Made by a program: the position numbers and the translations under genes
Assembly: GCA_030146875.1 (NCBI GenBank)
Contig: JASLAX010000054.1
Coordinates: 1-64,000, forward strand
From: Longimicrobiaceae bacterium
Lineage (GTDB): Bacteria > Gemmatimonadota > Gemmatimonadetes > Longimicrobiales > Longimicrobiaceae
Direction: 5' to 3'
DNA length: 64,000 nt
Notes under the pieces: model-generated
The model's input: the letters and a program-made list of their open reading frames with translations, nothing else
Databases searched by the model: none
What the model was told of the DNA's origin: nothing
Shown here: positions 17,803-27,146 of the stretch, one piece after another
Numbering within the stretch: position 1 is the stretch's first letter
How the letters are laid out: each line of letters begins with the position of its first letter

Positions 17803-18969
17803 ATGGCACGAACCGAGCGAAGCGGCCACACGACGGTCGACCACGAGTTCATCCGCGGATGGGTGGAGGAGCGCGGCGGGTGGCCCGCGCGGGTGGTGGG
17901 GACGGGCGGGGATGGGGGCCCCGGGCTGATCCGGGTCGACTTCCCCGGCTTCTCCGGCGAGGGCTCGCTGGAGCGGATCGAGTGGGAGGAGTGGTTCCGG
18001 GGCTTCGAGGCGAACGGCCTGGCGTTCCTGCACCGCGACATCGACCACGGCGGCAACGACCTGGACCGCTTCAACAAGCTCATCCGCCGCGACGGGTCCG
18101 AGGAGGAGGGGGAGGGCGGCGGCGGCGCCCGGAAGCGCTCCGCGGGGGCGTCCACCGGCGGCACGCGCAGCGCGTCGGCCTCCAAGGCCTCCTCCGCCCG
18201 TGGCGGGGCGAAGAAGAGCGCGGCGCGGGAGTCGGCGTCCGCCTCGTCCGGCGGCTCGCGCGGCCGCGCGGCGGCGGAGAAGGGCGCGGCGAAGGATGAG
18301 GCGTCCTCCTCCGCCCGCGGCCGGGCCGGGTCGTCCGGCGGCGGCGAGGCGGGCGAGGGAGGGGCGGAGCTGCGCGAGCTGCTGATGCACTCGCTGGGCG
18401 ACCTGCTCTCGGCCGAGCGCGTGTTCCTGCAGGGCACCCGCGCCCTGGCGCGCGAGGCGATGGACCCCGCGGTGAAGGCCCGCACCGAGGCGCACGTGGG
18501 GGAGACCGAGGGGCAGATCGAGCGCCTGAAGGAGGCGTTCGCCGCCGTGGGGGAGCGCGCGAAGGCGGTGAAGTGCGAGGCCGCCGTGGGGCTGAAGGAG
18601 GAGCACGACTCGTTCAAGAGCGAGGAGAAGCCCTCCAAGCTCCTGCTCTCGGCCTTCGGGCTGGGCTCCGGCCTGCGGGTGGAGCACTACGAGATCGCCG
18701 CCTACCGCAGCACCATCGCCGTGGCCGAGGCGCTGGGTGAGCGGGAGTGCGCGCGGCTGCTCAAGGAGAACCTGCAGGAGGAGATGGCGATGGCCTCCTT
18801 CCTGGAGAAGTCCTCCCGCACCGTGCTGAAGAACGTCGCCTCCGGCGGCATGGCGGCCGCCGCTCCGAAGAAGGCCGGCGCGGCGAAGAAGGCCGCCCCC
18901 GCGAAGAGGGCGGCGCCCGCGAAGAAGGCCGCCGCGCCGAAGAAGGGGCCGGCGAAGAAGCGCGGGTAG
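17803..18969 (+). CDS. DUF892 (YciE-like) protein with N-terminal conserved domain and histone-like tail
   Basis: 388 residues from ATG 17803, GGGAGGA seven bases upstream. Residues 10-85 (TVDHEFIRGWVEERGG ... ERIEWEEWFRGFE) match a small domain found alone in many proteobacterial hypothetical proteins. Residues ~100-185 are a low-complexity Ser/Ala/Gly/Lys linker. Residues ~190-355 are a ferritin-like four-helix DUF892 domain (LRELLMHSLGDLLSAERVF, VEHYEIAAYR, ECARLLKENLQEE). The last 40 residues are Lys/Ala/Pro repeats (APKKA type) like histone H1, suggesting nucleic acid binding. DUF892 proteins are often stress-induced. The three-part architecture is unusual. Confidence 0.82.
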   Translation: MARTERSGHTTVDHEFIRGWVEERGGWPARVVGTGGDGGPGLIRVDFPGFSGEGSLERIEWEEWFRGFEANGLAFLHRDIDHGGNDLDRFNKLIRRDGSEEEGEGGGGARKRSAGASTGGTRSASASKASSARGGAKKSAARESASASSGGSRGRAAAEKGAAKDEASSSARGRAGSSGGGEAGEGGAELRELLMHSLGDLLSAERVFLQGTRALAREAMDPAVKARTEAHVGETEGQIERLKEAFAAVGERAKAVKCEAAVGLKEEHDSFKSEEKPSKLLLSAFGLGSGLRVEHYEIAAYRSTIAVAEALGERECARLLKENLQEEMAMASFLEKSSRTVLKNVASGGMAAAAPKKAGAAKKAAPAKRAAPAKKAAAPKKGPAKKRG

Positions 18970-19012
18970 CGGCGGACCTCCGGCGCGGATCTGCGCGGAC
19001 GCGGACGTCGAG

Positions 19013-19046
19013 CGGCCCCCCGACCGGAAGGTCGGGGGGCCGTTTT
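19013..19046 (+). terminator. Terminator after the DUF892 gene
   Basis: Perfect 13-bp stem CGGCCCCCCGACC/GGTCGGGGGGCCG with a GGAA loop, then TTTT. Nearly the same core sequence as the terminator at 17548. Confidence 0.88.
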
Positions 19047-19162
19047 GCGTCGCCCGCCCGTATCCGTGCGATCGCGCGCCTGGCGTGCCTCGGTCGTCAG
19101 CGGCGGAAGAGCGGAAGGACCTGCTACGACTCAGGCACCGCCCCCGAAGGAGCGGTGGGCAA

Positions 19163-19327
19163 TCACGCGATGATGATGGTGGGCTCCGACGTCTGCGCGC
19201 ACTTGCAGCAGCAGCAGCAACAACAGGCCGCGGCCGCCATCGAGGTCTCGACCACGACGAACGCGGAGTCGTCCGGCACCCCGAAGAAGTCGACCGTCCC
19301 GAAGGTGGCGATTCCGTTGGTTTCCAT
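19163..19327 (-). CDS. Short peptide with seven consecutive cysteines, candidate RiPP precursor
   Basis: 54 residues from ATG 19327, with AGGAGAA seven bases upstream, a strong ribosome site for so short a frame. The first ~32 residues are an acidic, hydrophobic leader (TVDFFGVPDDSAFVVVET), then MAAAA, then CCCCCCCKC and a tail AQTSEPTIIIA. A leader followed by a Cys-rich core is the layout of ribosomally made, modified peptides (azole/thiopeptide-like or lanthipeptide-like). Ser/Thr are almost absent from the core, so heterocyclised or thioether/metal-binding cysteines are more likely than lanthionines. No modifying enzyme, protease or exporter is nearby. The Cys run comes from GCA/ACA-type triplet repeats on the plus strand, so slippage could have lengthened it. 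Confidence 0.6.
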   Translation of the reverse strand: METNGIATFGTVDFFGVPDDSAFVVVETSMAAAACCCCCCCKCAQTSEPTIIIA

Positions 19328-19895
19328 GGGAGTTCTCCTGCTTGAATGGAAGTTTGCCGGGACGACCAAGGCACGCCAAGCGCCATGGCCTGAAAGGTGG
19401 GGCTAGCGCCCCGGGTTGGTCAATCGGCGCTCGTCACACCGGAAGGGAATGCTCCGCCGGTGTAACACGATCAATGGGAGCACCCCGCATCGAATCGACC
19501 TGCTGAGGGTCCTGGTAGCCGGACGCCTCGACCGTCCCGCGAGGGAGTTCACACGACGCCCGCCCGCGCTCGGTACGACTGGGTTGTGAGGACCGAAAAA
19601 GATCGGTGGAAGCAGCTCGCGTACGCACGGGGGGTCGCTTTCATCCCCGGTACGCTGCCATCCGATGGCGACGCTTTTCGATTACCCGCTCATCAGAGAC
19701 GGTGCACTCGCGCGGCTTGCCGGCGCGCGGCCCTGAACCCACCACCCGCCCGGGCCGCGCAGGCGCGGTGAGCCGGCCGCGGAGGTGCCGATCCCACGAC
19801 GAAGCGGGGCCGCGGCTGCGCTGTCGCAACCACGGCCCCGCTCTCATTCCGGCACGCCGCTGGGCGCCGGGCCGGCCCCTGGACTCGGGGCGCGG
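19328..19895. other. Intergenic region upstream of the Cys-rich peptide and downstream of the symporter
   Basis: 568 bases without a convincing gene. It holds the symporter terminator, an inverted repeat CACCGG/CCGGTG near 19438-19466, and on the minus strand TTGACC near 19418-19423 as a weak -35 candidate for the peptide gene. Nothing else is recognised. Confidence 0.5.
19803..19842 (-). terminator. Terminator of the alanine symporter gene
   Basis: AGCGGGGCCG and CGGCCCCGCT form a 10-bp stem around a loop that itself can pair (GGTTG/CAGCC); read on the minus strand it is followed by TTCGTCG. Confidence 0.65.
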
Positions 19896-21323
19896 CTATG
19901 CCAGCATCTCCCTGCGCCGGTCCAGCCAGTGCCGTGTCTCGCGGGCGACCACGGGGGAAAGCAGCAGCAGGCCGATCAGGTTGGGGAAGGCCATCATCCC
20001 GTTCATCACGTCCGCGAAGCCCCACACCAGCTGGAAGCCCTGCTGCGCCGACAGGGTGAGCACCCAGGCGCCCACGAACGATGCCGCCACGAAGAGAATG
20101 CGGTACGGGACCACGGAGCGCGGGCCGGCCAGGTACTCGATGGCCTTCTCGCCGTAGTAGCTCCACCCCAGGATGGTGGAGAACGCGAACAGGGCCAGCC
20201 CCACGGCCACGATGCCGCCGCCCCAGTTGCCCGGCAGCCCCGTGCTGAACGCCCGGGCGGTGAGCGGCGCGCCCGTGTACGCCGCGCCCGTGGCGGGGTC
20301 CACCTGCATCCACGCCCCCGTGGCGATGATGGCGAAGCCCGTGAGCGAGCAGACGATGATGGTGTCGATGAAGGTCTGCGTCATCGAGACCAGCGCCTGC
20401 GTCACGGGGTGCTCCGTCTGCGCCGCGGCGGCTGCGATGCCGCCGGTCCCCAGCCCCGACTCGTTGCTGAACACGCCGCGCGCCACGCCCATGCGCACCG
20501 CCATCATCAGCGAGGCCCCGGCGAACCCGCCGATGGCGGCCGACGGGCGGAACGCGTCGCGAAGCACGAAGACGAAGATGTCGTCGATGCCGCGCCAGTT
20601 GATGCCGAGCACCACCAGCGCCCCGATCATGTAGAACGCGATCATCACCGGAACGAAGAAGCCGGTGAAGCGCCCGATGGACTGGATCCCGCCCAGGATC
20701 ACGGCACCGGCCAGGATGGCGATCACCAGTCCCGTCCAGACGGGGTCGATGCCGAACGAGCTGCGCAGGGCGTCCGCCACGGAGTTGCTCTGCACCATGT
20801 TGCCGATGCCGAACGCCGCGATGGCCGCGAACAGCGCGAACAGCCACCCCAGCGTGCGCCCGAGCGGACCGCCCACCCCGCGGGACAGGTAGTACATGGG
20901 CCCGCCGGCCATCCGTCCGCGCTCGTCCGTGGTGCGGTACCGCACGGCGAGCAGCGCCTCGGCGTACTTGGTCGCCATCCCCACCAGCCCGGTGACCCAC
21001 ATCCAAAAGAGGGCGCCGGGTCCGCCCGCCGCGATCGCCCCCGCCACGCCGGCGATGTTGCCGGTGCCCACGGTCGCCGCGAGCGCCGTCATCAGCGCCT
21101 GGAAGTGCGAGATGTCGCCCTCCGCGCCTTCCTCCTTGCGCTTGACCAGGGCCAGCCAGAGCGAATGCCCCAGCTCCCGGAACTGCAGCCCGCGCAGCAG
21201 GAAGGTGAGGTACAGGCCCGTGCCCACCAGCAGCACCAGCAGCGGCGCCCCCCACACCCACGCGCTCACCTTGCCCACCCAGAAGAGCGACGATCCCAGG
21301 AATCCCTGCGGCTCCTGATCCAT
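19896..21323 (-). CDS. Sodium:alanine symporter, AGCS family
   Basis: 475 residues from ATG 21323 (GAGG eight bases upstream); an earlier ATG at 21398 is less likely because it adds a Pro/Arg-rich stretch. Integral inner-membrane protein with about 10-11 helices. Family signatures: ALMTALAATVGTGNIAGVAG near residue 90, GGPMYYLSRG, ARGVFSNESGLGTG near residue 285, and GWSYYGEKAIEYLAG. It takes up alanine or glycine with Na+ or H+. Monocistronic, with its own terminator. Confidence 0.95.
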   Translation of the reverse strand: MDQEPQGFLGSSLFWVGKVSAWVWGAPLLVLLVGTGLYLTFLLRGLQFRELGHSLWLALVKRKEEGAEGDISHFQALMTALAATVGTGNIAGVAGAIAAGGPGALFWMWVTGLVGMATKYAEALLAVRYRTTDERGRMAGGPMYYLSRGVGGPLGRTLGWLFALFAAIAAFGIGNMVQSNSVADALRSSFGIDPVWTGLVIAILAGAVILGGIQSIGRFTGFFVPVMIAFYMIGALVVLGINWRGIDDIFVFVLRDAFRPSAAIGGFAGASLMMAVRMGVARGVFSNESGLGTGGIAAAAAQTEHPVTQALVSMTQTFIDTIIVCSLTGFAIIATGAWMQVDPATGAAYTGAPLTARAFSTGLPGNWGGGIVAVGLALFAFSTILGWSYYGEKAIEYLAGPRSVVPYRILFVAASFVGAWVLTLSAQQGFQLVWGFADVMNGMMAFPNLIGLLLLSPVVARETRHWLDRRREMLA

Positions 21324-21708
21324 GTACGTGCCTCGGTTCGAGAGGGGTGGCGGGTAGGGATGGACGCGAATGTACGGCCTGCCCGTCCTCCCGGCCACCC
21401 GCGTGTCCGGAAAGCGCCTGTCGCGCCGCCGATGAGGCCAGGTTGGGAAGAAACGGGTGCTGACTCACCTGGAGCGGCCCGGGCGCTCACGCCATCACGG
21501 GCCGCGCTCCTTCACCTTGCGGATTTCGCGCTCGCTCCCCGGTGTACCACGATCTCCGGGTGGCCCCGATCGAAACGATGAGACCAATTGGCGAGCTCGT
21601 CGAGGCCATCGTGGCGAACATGGCCGCTCGGCAGGGGGCTGCACGCGACACGTCCGCTGGTAAGCCGCTCCGTTGTCTAAGGACGCCCCCCGATGGCTTC
21701 CACGTCCC
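21324..21708. other. Intergenic region left of the Tn7-like element
   Basis: 385 bases. On the plus strand, 21578-21708 reads MRPIGELVEAIVANMAARQG and on, coding-like, until the transposon end cuts it; it could be the 5' part of a small gene interrupted by the insertion. On the minus strand the frame is also open. No other element recognised. Confidence 0.35.
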
Positions 21709-21834
21709 TGTCAGACTTCGAAGTAGCTGCGACAACCCACAAGGCAGCATCGGGGTATACTACCTCGGAGAAGCTGCGATAACTCCTGAAGATGATGCGA
21801 CAATCTACCACAGCCACTCAAGTGGCTGCGACGA
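21709..21834. repeat. Left transposon end with four TnsB-site repeats
   Basis: TGTCAG terminus then 19-bp sites at 21717-21735 (TTCGAAGTAGCTGCGACAA), 21764-21782, 21785-21803 and 21816-21834. Against the first, the others match at 15, 13 and 13 of 19 positions; the GCGA core is always present. Confidence 0.82.
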
Positions 21835-21838
21835 TCCT

Positions 21839-21970
21839 GTGCGAGGTGGCCCATGCCCGATCATCCCCACCCTCTGGAAGCTGGTGGCGGAGGGCCGGAT
21901 CGGCTGCGACCTCACCATCCCGCTCACGATGGACTCCCGCCTTTGGCTCGTGAACGACACCGACCCATGA
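21839..21970 (+). pseudogene. tnsA: tnsA remnant (C-terminal end only)
   Basis: About 43 codons ending at TGA 21968-21970. The segment PTLWKLVAEGRIGCDLTIPL followed by TMDSRLWLV resembles the winged-helix C-terminal end of TnsA, which normally contacts TnsC. The endonuclease domain is absent: the frame runs straight back into the TnsB-site repeats. The stop overlaps the tnsB ATG as ATGA, the usual coupling. Without TnsA nicking, transposition would be replicative if it happened at all. Confidence 0.65.
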
Positions 21971-23876
21971 CCAAGCTCTCCCTGCGGCCGGGCGCCGACG
22001 TCCTCTTCCGCGGCCGGCTCTTCACCATCATCGCCTATCTCGACACGCAGTTCGTGATTGCCCGCGACCAGGCGGACGGGACGACGGAGCGGCTCGAGAT
22101 TCAGTACCTCGCCCCGGCCGTGAATGCCGACCCCTCGGACTCGCCGCCCGACCTCGACCTCGTCGGGATCACCGACACGGAGTGGGCCCAGGCGCAGAAC
22201 CGCTTCGAGGTGATCCGGCCACTCCTCCTCAGCGACGAGGCGGGCTGGCTCGGGCGCGAGGCGGTCGAAGAGCGGGCGGCGGAACGCGGATTTCACGCCG
22301 CCACGGTCTACCGCTGGCTCCGGCGGTACGAGGACGGGGCCAGGAGGCTGAGCGCCCTCATCCCTGTCCGGAGAAGCGGCGGGCGCGGCAAGGGCCGGCT
22401 GCCGGAGGAGGTCGAGGCCGTCGTCAAGGCCGTCATGCGCGAGGAATACCTCACCAGCCAGCGGAAGTCGATCGCCGACGTGATGACGGAGCTGCGGGCC
22501 CGCTGCGCGGCCTACGGATTTCGCGCGCCGGCAGAGGCGACGGTCTCCCGCCGGATCCGGGCGATCAACGCGGAGCGGAAGGTCCGTGCCCAGGAGGGCG
22601 CGCGCGCCGCGGAGGAGGCCTTCGCGCCGCAGCGCGGCTCCACGCTCCGCGCCGACACCCCCCTGGCGCTGGCACAGATCGACCACACGCTGCTCGACGT
22701 GATGGTCGTGGACGAGGTGGAGAGGAAGCCGATCAACCGCCCCTGGATCACGGTGCTGCTGGACGTCTTCAGCCGCATGGTGCTGGGCTTCTACGTGTCG
22801 CTGGAGGTGCCCGGTGCCGCCGGCACGGGGCTCTGCATTGCCCACGCGCTTCTGGCGAAGGAGGACTGGCTGGCGAAGCGGGGTATCGGCGGCGTGGGGC
22901 CGTGCTGGAGTGCCCCCACGATCATCCTGGCCGACAACGCGAAGGAGTTCCGTGGCCGCGCCCTGGAGCACGGGTGCATGGAGTGGGGCATCCACATGAA
23001 GTGGCGGCCGGTGAAGAAGCCGGAGTACGGCGCCCACATCGAGCGCCTGATGGGCACCATCGCCGACGAGATCCACGCCCTCCCCGGCACGACGCGGTCG
23101 AACCCGGTTGCCCGGGGAGACTACGATTCGGCGAAGCAGGCGGTCTTCACCCTCCGGGAGCTCGAGGCGTACCTGGCGACTGGATCACGACCGTCTACCA
23201 CCAGCGGGCGCACCGCGGCCTCGGCGGCCGGAAGCCGCAGGCGGTGTGGGAGGAGGGGATCCGCGGCACGCGCGAGCGGCCTGGGACGGGACTGCCGGAC
23301 CGCATCATGGACGAGGCGAGGCTGCGGATCACGTTCATGCCGTACGAGACCCGTACCGTCCAGCAGTCCGGCGTGGTGATCGACCACGTGAACTACTTCA
23401 GCGACCCGCTGCGCCCGTACATCAAGGCGCCCGATCCGCACCATCCGGAGCGGAAGCTCTCGCTACGTTTCCACTACGACCCGCGGGACATGTCGGTGCT
23501 CTACTACCTGGACCCGCAGACGCAGCGCTACACGTTGGTCACCTACCGGGACATCACACACCCCCCGCTCAGCCGGTGGGAGCTGAACGCGGCGCGGCGA
23601 GCGCTGGAGGAGCAGGTACGCCGCGAGATCGACGAGGTTGCCCTCTTCCAGGCCCACGCGGAGCTCCGGCGCCGCCAGGAGGCCGCGGTGCGCGAGACGA
23701 CCGCCACGCGACGGCAGCAGGCCCGGCGCGCAGGCTGGCGGGCGGCGGAGCGCCCCGCACTCGAAGCGTCTGCACCGGCTGCGGCGCACCCCGGGGCCCC
23801 AGTGGCGCCCGGCGATCCCCACGCGCCCCCCCCCCGGCGCAGACACCTCCCCTTTGACGAGGCCGAGGACGACTGA
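21967..23876 (+). pseudogene. tnsB: tnsB transposase, broken by a 1-base deletion
   Basis: DDE transposase of the Tn7/Mu type, about 635 residues once repaired. Helix-turn-helix region near residues 110-130 (ATVYRWLRRYED); catalytic Asp in ALAQIDHTLLDV, Asp in TIILADNAKEF and Glu in KPEYGAHIERLMGT; Mu-type beta-barrel domain with FMPYETRTVQQSG. After GCG at 23176-23178 the frame is lost: adding one G restores LADWITTVYHQRAHRGL, the family sequence. Everything downstream is open in the new frame to 23876, so the lesion is recent. Its stop overlaps the tnsC start (TGATG). Confidence 0.88.
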
Positions 23877-23965
23877 TGCACACCACCGAGGACCACCTCA
23901 CCCCCGGTGCCCGCGCGAAGCTGGACTTGCCCGACGCGGAGCGGATGCCGTCGCTGGATCGCGAA
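23876..23965 (+). pseudogene. tnsC: tnsC remnant (first ~30 codons)
   Basis: ATG 23876 overlaps the tnsB stop. The translation HLTPGARAKLDLPDAERM matches the N-terminus common in TnsC/TniB ATPases, but resemblance stops near 23965 and no Walker motif follows. The frame stays open to 24340 without recognisable domains. The bulk of tnsC has been deleted. Confidence 0.6.
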
Positions 23966-24492
23966 GTCGCCGTGTCTGCCCTGGGCAGCTCTGGCGGTGA
24001 AGGCGCACACATAACCGAACGAGGTCCGACGGATGCACTTGGTAACACGATTGCGGATCGGGCTTCACCTGAGAGGACCGGGGGGCGACGGCGCCGGCCT
24101 GTGCGCGCGCTACTGGGACCGGCGTCCTGGAGCCGGGAGAGCGGCGCCGTTCACGCACTCACTTGCTCAGTGCAGCGGGAGTTCAGGCTGACACGCCACC
24201 TCGTGACGAAGCGAGTGCGGGAGCTGAGTTACGTCACGCTGCCGGACCGGCCGTGCTCCGGGTGCGGGCCGTCGCGGGGAGACAGGCGCTGGATGCGCGT
24301 GGCGCCAACGCCGCATCGTGTCTCTCTGCACCCGGTTTGACTACGAGCGCCAGGGTTCATGGAGCGAAGTACAGGTCCCGCGCCCCGCTTCTCGGAAGGG
24401 GAGCGGTACGAGCATCCAGCCGGATCTGCTGCTCCGGGCGGCGTGGACCGCAGAGACCACCTTGGCGCAACGAAGTGTCTCCAGCTTCGACT
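23966..24492. other. Unassigned region after the tnsC remnant
   Basis: About 530 bases with no gene I can support; likely a deletion scar where tnsC and perhaps tniQ/tnsD once lay. Confidence 0.4.
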
Positions 24493-24949
24493 CATGCTCC
24501 AGGTAAGGCTGTCCAACGCCGACGTGGGAACTCTCCGGCGTGCACTCGACGCCGGTGACGCGTGGCTGCTCCCGGTCGCCACCCGTGACTGGCTTGGAGC
24601 CTGGCGCGGCGAACGGGTGCGACTCACCTACGCCGGCGACGCGCTCGACGCTCGCCCCCCGGTCTATCCAGAGGGAGAGTGGTTCGCCGACGTCGCCCAG
24701 GTCCGGACGATTCAGCATGCGGGCGAGATCACGCCCGAGGACGTCGGCGTGATCCTCGGGCTCGGCGCCCCCCGACCAGAATCCCGCCAACGCTTCCCAG
24801 GTCAGGCGGCTACCTCCACGACCCTGGCGAGCTGCGAGCGGCCGACGTGCAGCGCCGCCAGAAGAGCCTGGGCCCGTGCCGTCTCGCACGTGCCTACCGC
24901 GCCGGTGTCCAGCCAGTGGTCACGCAGGAAAACGAGTCCCGACGCGTAG
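24493..24949 (+). CDS. Hypothetical protein, 3' part overlapping the phospholipase gene
   Basis: Codon use is strongly coding-like from ATG 24493 to about 24785 (VRLSNADVGTLRRALDAGD, then WLGAWRGERVRLTYAGDALD, VYPEGEWFADVAQV). The frame continues 147 bases into the convergent phospholipase C gene, where it no longer looks coding, so the true end is probably earlier and the gene may be truncated. No family recognised. Confidence 0.4.
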
Positions 24950-25746
24950 TGTGCCGTGGACCATTCACCGAAACCAGCGACGATCTCATCCACCTCCGAG
25001 ATCAGCCATGCCTGGGGGCGGACGGGTGAGAAGAGGCCCCGGGCGCTGGAGGCTGAAGGCAGACAGGAGGAGAGCACGGCGAGCGGTGCGGCGGCGGCGA
25101 CCCGGCGGGTGCTTCGACCCGCCCCGGGACGCGCATCCAAGGCGTGAACAGCGAAGCGCCGCAACAGTCCCAGGGGTCGCGATAGCCGGCAGACGCACCG
25201 GTGGGCTGCGAACAGGGCCCGCGGGGACGGCGCCGCGCCGTACGTCCGCTGGTAGGCGCGCGCGATGAATCGCATGCCCTGCGGGGCGAACGCCGGCCTC
25301 AGCTCCGCCTCTATCTCCCCGTGCCGGGCCTGGAACACGGCGTCGAGCCCGATCTCCAGCGCGCTATGCATGGCGGCGACCTCCGGGCCCCAAAGGGGCA
25401 CGCCACGCCCGCCCGCCAGGAGCTCGCCGCATGCCTCGTTCACCAGCGGGTGCACCGCCACGTCGGCCAGGACGTGCGTCACCCATCCCCAGGCGAAGGC
25501 CCGCTCCTCGTCCGTGCGCGCCTGCTGGACCAGCGCGCGACAGAGGGCGCCGGTTCTGAGGTGATGGGCGCGTTGCGAGATGAGGGGATCGGCGCCTGGA
25601 AAGTATCCCATGTCGGGGCCGACCGCGCCATGGAGGAAAGCGTTGCGGGTGACCGCGGAGGGGGCGAACGGCGCCCGGATCGGCATGGACGTCCATCCGT
25701 CGAAGACTCGCCGCGCGAGAAGGAAGTGCAGGGTGGCATTCGGCAT
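24802..25746 (-). CDS. Zinc-dependent phospholipase C family protein
   Basis: 314 residues from ATG 25746. The N-terminus NATLHFLLARRVFDGW and the spaced histidines (FLHGAVGPDMGYF, RAHHLRTG, WGWVTHVLADVAVHPLVNE) are those of the Zn-dependent PLC fold, with Trp/His/Asp ligands for three metals. No signal peptide is evident. Such enzymes split phospholipids into diacylglycerol and a phospho-head group. It is grouped with a PAP2 phosphatase, a membrane protein and a GT28 glycosyltransferase inside the transposon, which points to lipid remodelling. Confidence 0.8.
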   Translation of the reverse strand: MPNATLHFLLARRVFDGWTSMPIRAPFAPSAVTRNAFLHGAVGPDMGYFPGADPLISQRAHHLRTGALCRALVQQARTDEERAFAWGWVTHVLADVAVHPLVNEACGELLAGGRGVPLWGPEVAAMHSALEIGLDAVFQARHGEIEAELRPAFAPQGMRFIARAYQRTYGAAPSPRALFAAHRCVCRLSRPLGLLRRFAVHALDARPGAGRSTRRVAAAAPLAVLSSCLPSASSARGLFSPVRPQAWLISEVDEIVAGFGEWSTAHYASGLVFLRDHWLDTGAVGTCETARAQALLAALHVGRSQLARVVEVAA

Positions 25747-25936
25747 CTGCGGCTCCGCTGCGGAGGTTGGCAAAGGCGATCGGCGACGTCCCCGAGTGGA
25801 GCCCCTCTCTTCCGCGGCACGCCTGCGAGCCACGGTGCCGACCACGCCAGGTACGACGACTGCCGGGCGGACGGCGGATTCCCCCGTAACCACCGCGCTC
25901 CTCGCCGCGCGTCTTCGCATCGCTGCCGCCAGCCGC

Positions 25937-26461
25937 CTATCCGATCAGCACCCGGGCACCCATGATGCCCAGCAGCCCCAGCGCCCACCCAGCCGCCACG
26001 TCACCGGGATAATGGACACCCAGGTAGCAGCGCGAGATGCCCACGAGCGCCGCGACACACGCCAGCAGCGGCGTCGCGATGGCGGGCAGCCCGGTGGCCG
26101 CGCCCAGCGCGACCGAGACGGTGGCTGCCGCATGCCCGGACGGGAAGCTGAAGCGGTCGGGGGGCTGCACGAGCGCCCCAACGCCCGTCGGCATCAGCGG
26201 GCGGGCCCGTGTGACGGTGCGCTTGACGAGCTGAACCACCAGGTGGGAGGCGACCAGCGCGAACGCCGCCCGTCGTCCTGCGACGACGAGCCCGGGAACG
26301 AGCCCGAAGCAGAGGAGGAGCGCGGCCGTGGCCGTCACGGCCGCGTCGCCCAGATGCGTGACGACGCGCATGAGGCGGTCGAGGTGGGGCCGGCGTCGGA
26401 GTACCAGGGCGTGAAGGACACGCTCGTCGTGTCGGTGCAGCCGCGCGATCCAGGCAGTCAT
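25937..26461 (-). CDS. PAP2-family phosphatase
   Basis: 174 residues from ATG 26461 (GGGAG eight bases upstream); an ATG at 26491 is possible. Integral membrane protein with the three phosphatase motifs: KRTVTRARP, FPSGHAAA, and RCYLGVHYPGD. Likely dephosphorylates phosphatidate or a polyprenyl/lipid phosphate, giving diacylglycerol in the first case. It is followed 190 bases later by the phospholipase C gene on the same strand. Confidence 0.9.
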   Translation of the reverse strand: MTAWIARLHRHDERVLHALVLRRRPHLDRLMRVVTHLGDAAVTATAALLLCFGLVPGLVVAGRRAAFALVASHLVVQLVKRTVTRARPLMPTGVGALVQPPDRFSFPSGHAAATVSVALGAATGLPAIATPLLACVAALVGISRCYLGVHYPGDVAAGWALGLLGIMGARVLIG

Positions 26462-26565
26462 CGGCGAAGCTCCCGGGCTGGGGTGGCACACGAAACCTGC
26501 CCCGGGCTTGCGACAGCCTCTTCCTGCCCTCGTATCGGCTCTGCTCCGTTACACCCGCATCCGCG

Positions 26566-27093
26566 TCACCGCACCTCCCCCACGCTCCACACGTACGCCG
26601 CGGCGGCGAGTGGTACGAAGATCCAGTATTCCCGCGGGAGCGGACCCCACCATCGCTGGTGCCACCACACGTGCGCGGGGCGGAAGCGGCGCAGTCCGAA
26701 CGCTGGGTTGAAGACGAACCAGAGGAAGTCCTCGACGACCCAGAAGAGCGCGAGGAAGGCGACGATGCGCGCCTCCATCCGCCACGAGAGTGGCGCTGCG
26801 CCCAGCGGGTAGACGAGGTGCACCAGCAGGAGGAGACAGATGTGCACCCACAGATGGTAGCCGGTGAGTGTGCGTCCGCCGAGAATCAGCCGTGCGAGCG
26901 GATGGTCGGAGCGCCACGTCGGGAGCGTGGTCGCCCATCCGCCGCCGCCCTCGATCTGCACCTCGAGCATCGCGAAGGCAGCCCCCGTGGCTACCACCCA
27001 GGCAAAGAACCAGACGTGGTGCAAGGCTATGGTTCCGTTGAACAGGACGAGGGGGAGGAGTCCGGACGCGGCAAACATAGCGGTACCCCGCAT
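26566..27093 (-). CDS. Integral membrane protein of unknown function
   Basis: About 175 residues from ATG 27093 (another ATG at 27078). Four to five hydrophobic segments with many aromatic residues: HHVWFFAWVVATGAAFAML, HICLLLLVHLVYPLG, FLALFWVVEDFLWFVF, and EYWIFVPLAAAAYVW. I do not recognise the family. It is divergent from the glycosyltransferase and upstream of the PAP2 gene on the same strand, so it probably belongs with the lipid module. Confidence 0.7.
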   Translation of the reverse strand: MRGTAMFAASGLLPLVLFNGTIALHHVWFFAWVVATGAAFAMLEVQIEGGGGWATTLPTWRSDHPLARLILGGRTLTGYHLWVHICLLLLVHLVYPLGAAPLSWRMEARIVAFLALFWVVEDFLWFVFNPAFGLRRFRPAHVWWHQRWWGPLPREYWIFVPLAAAAYVWSVGEVR

Positions 27094-27146
27094 GGCCCGG
27101 CATTCCGTGACCCTCAGCGTTACCCGGTGGTGACTCGCGCGTCGCC

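Noticed and set aside
21717..21834. CRISPR array
   Set aside because: The four 19-bp repeats are imperfect, unevenly spaced and matched by inverted copies at 37598-37657; they fit transposase-binding sites.
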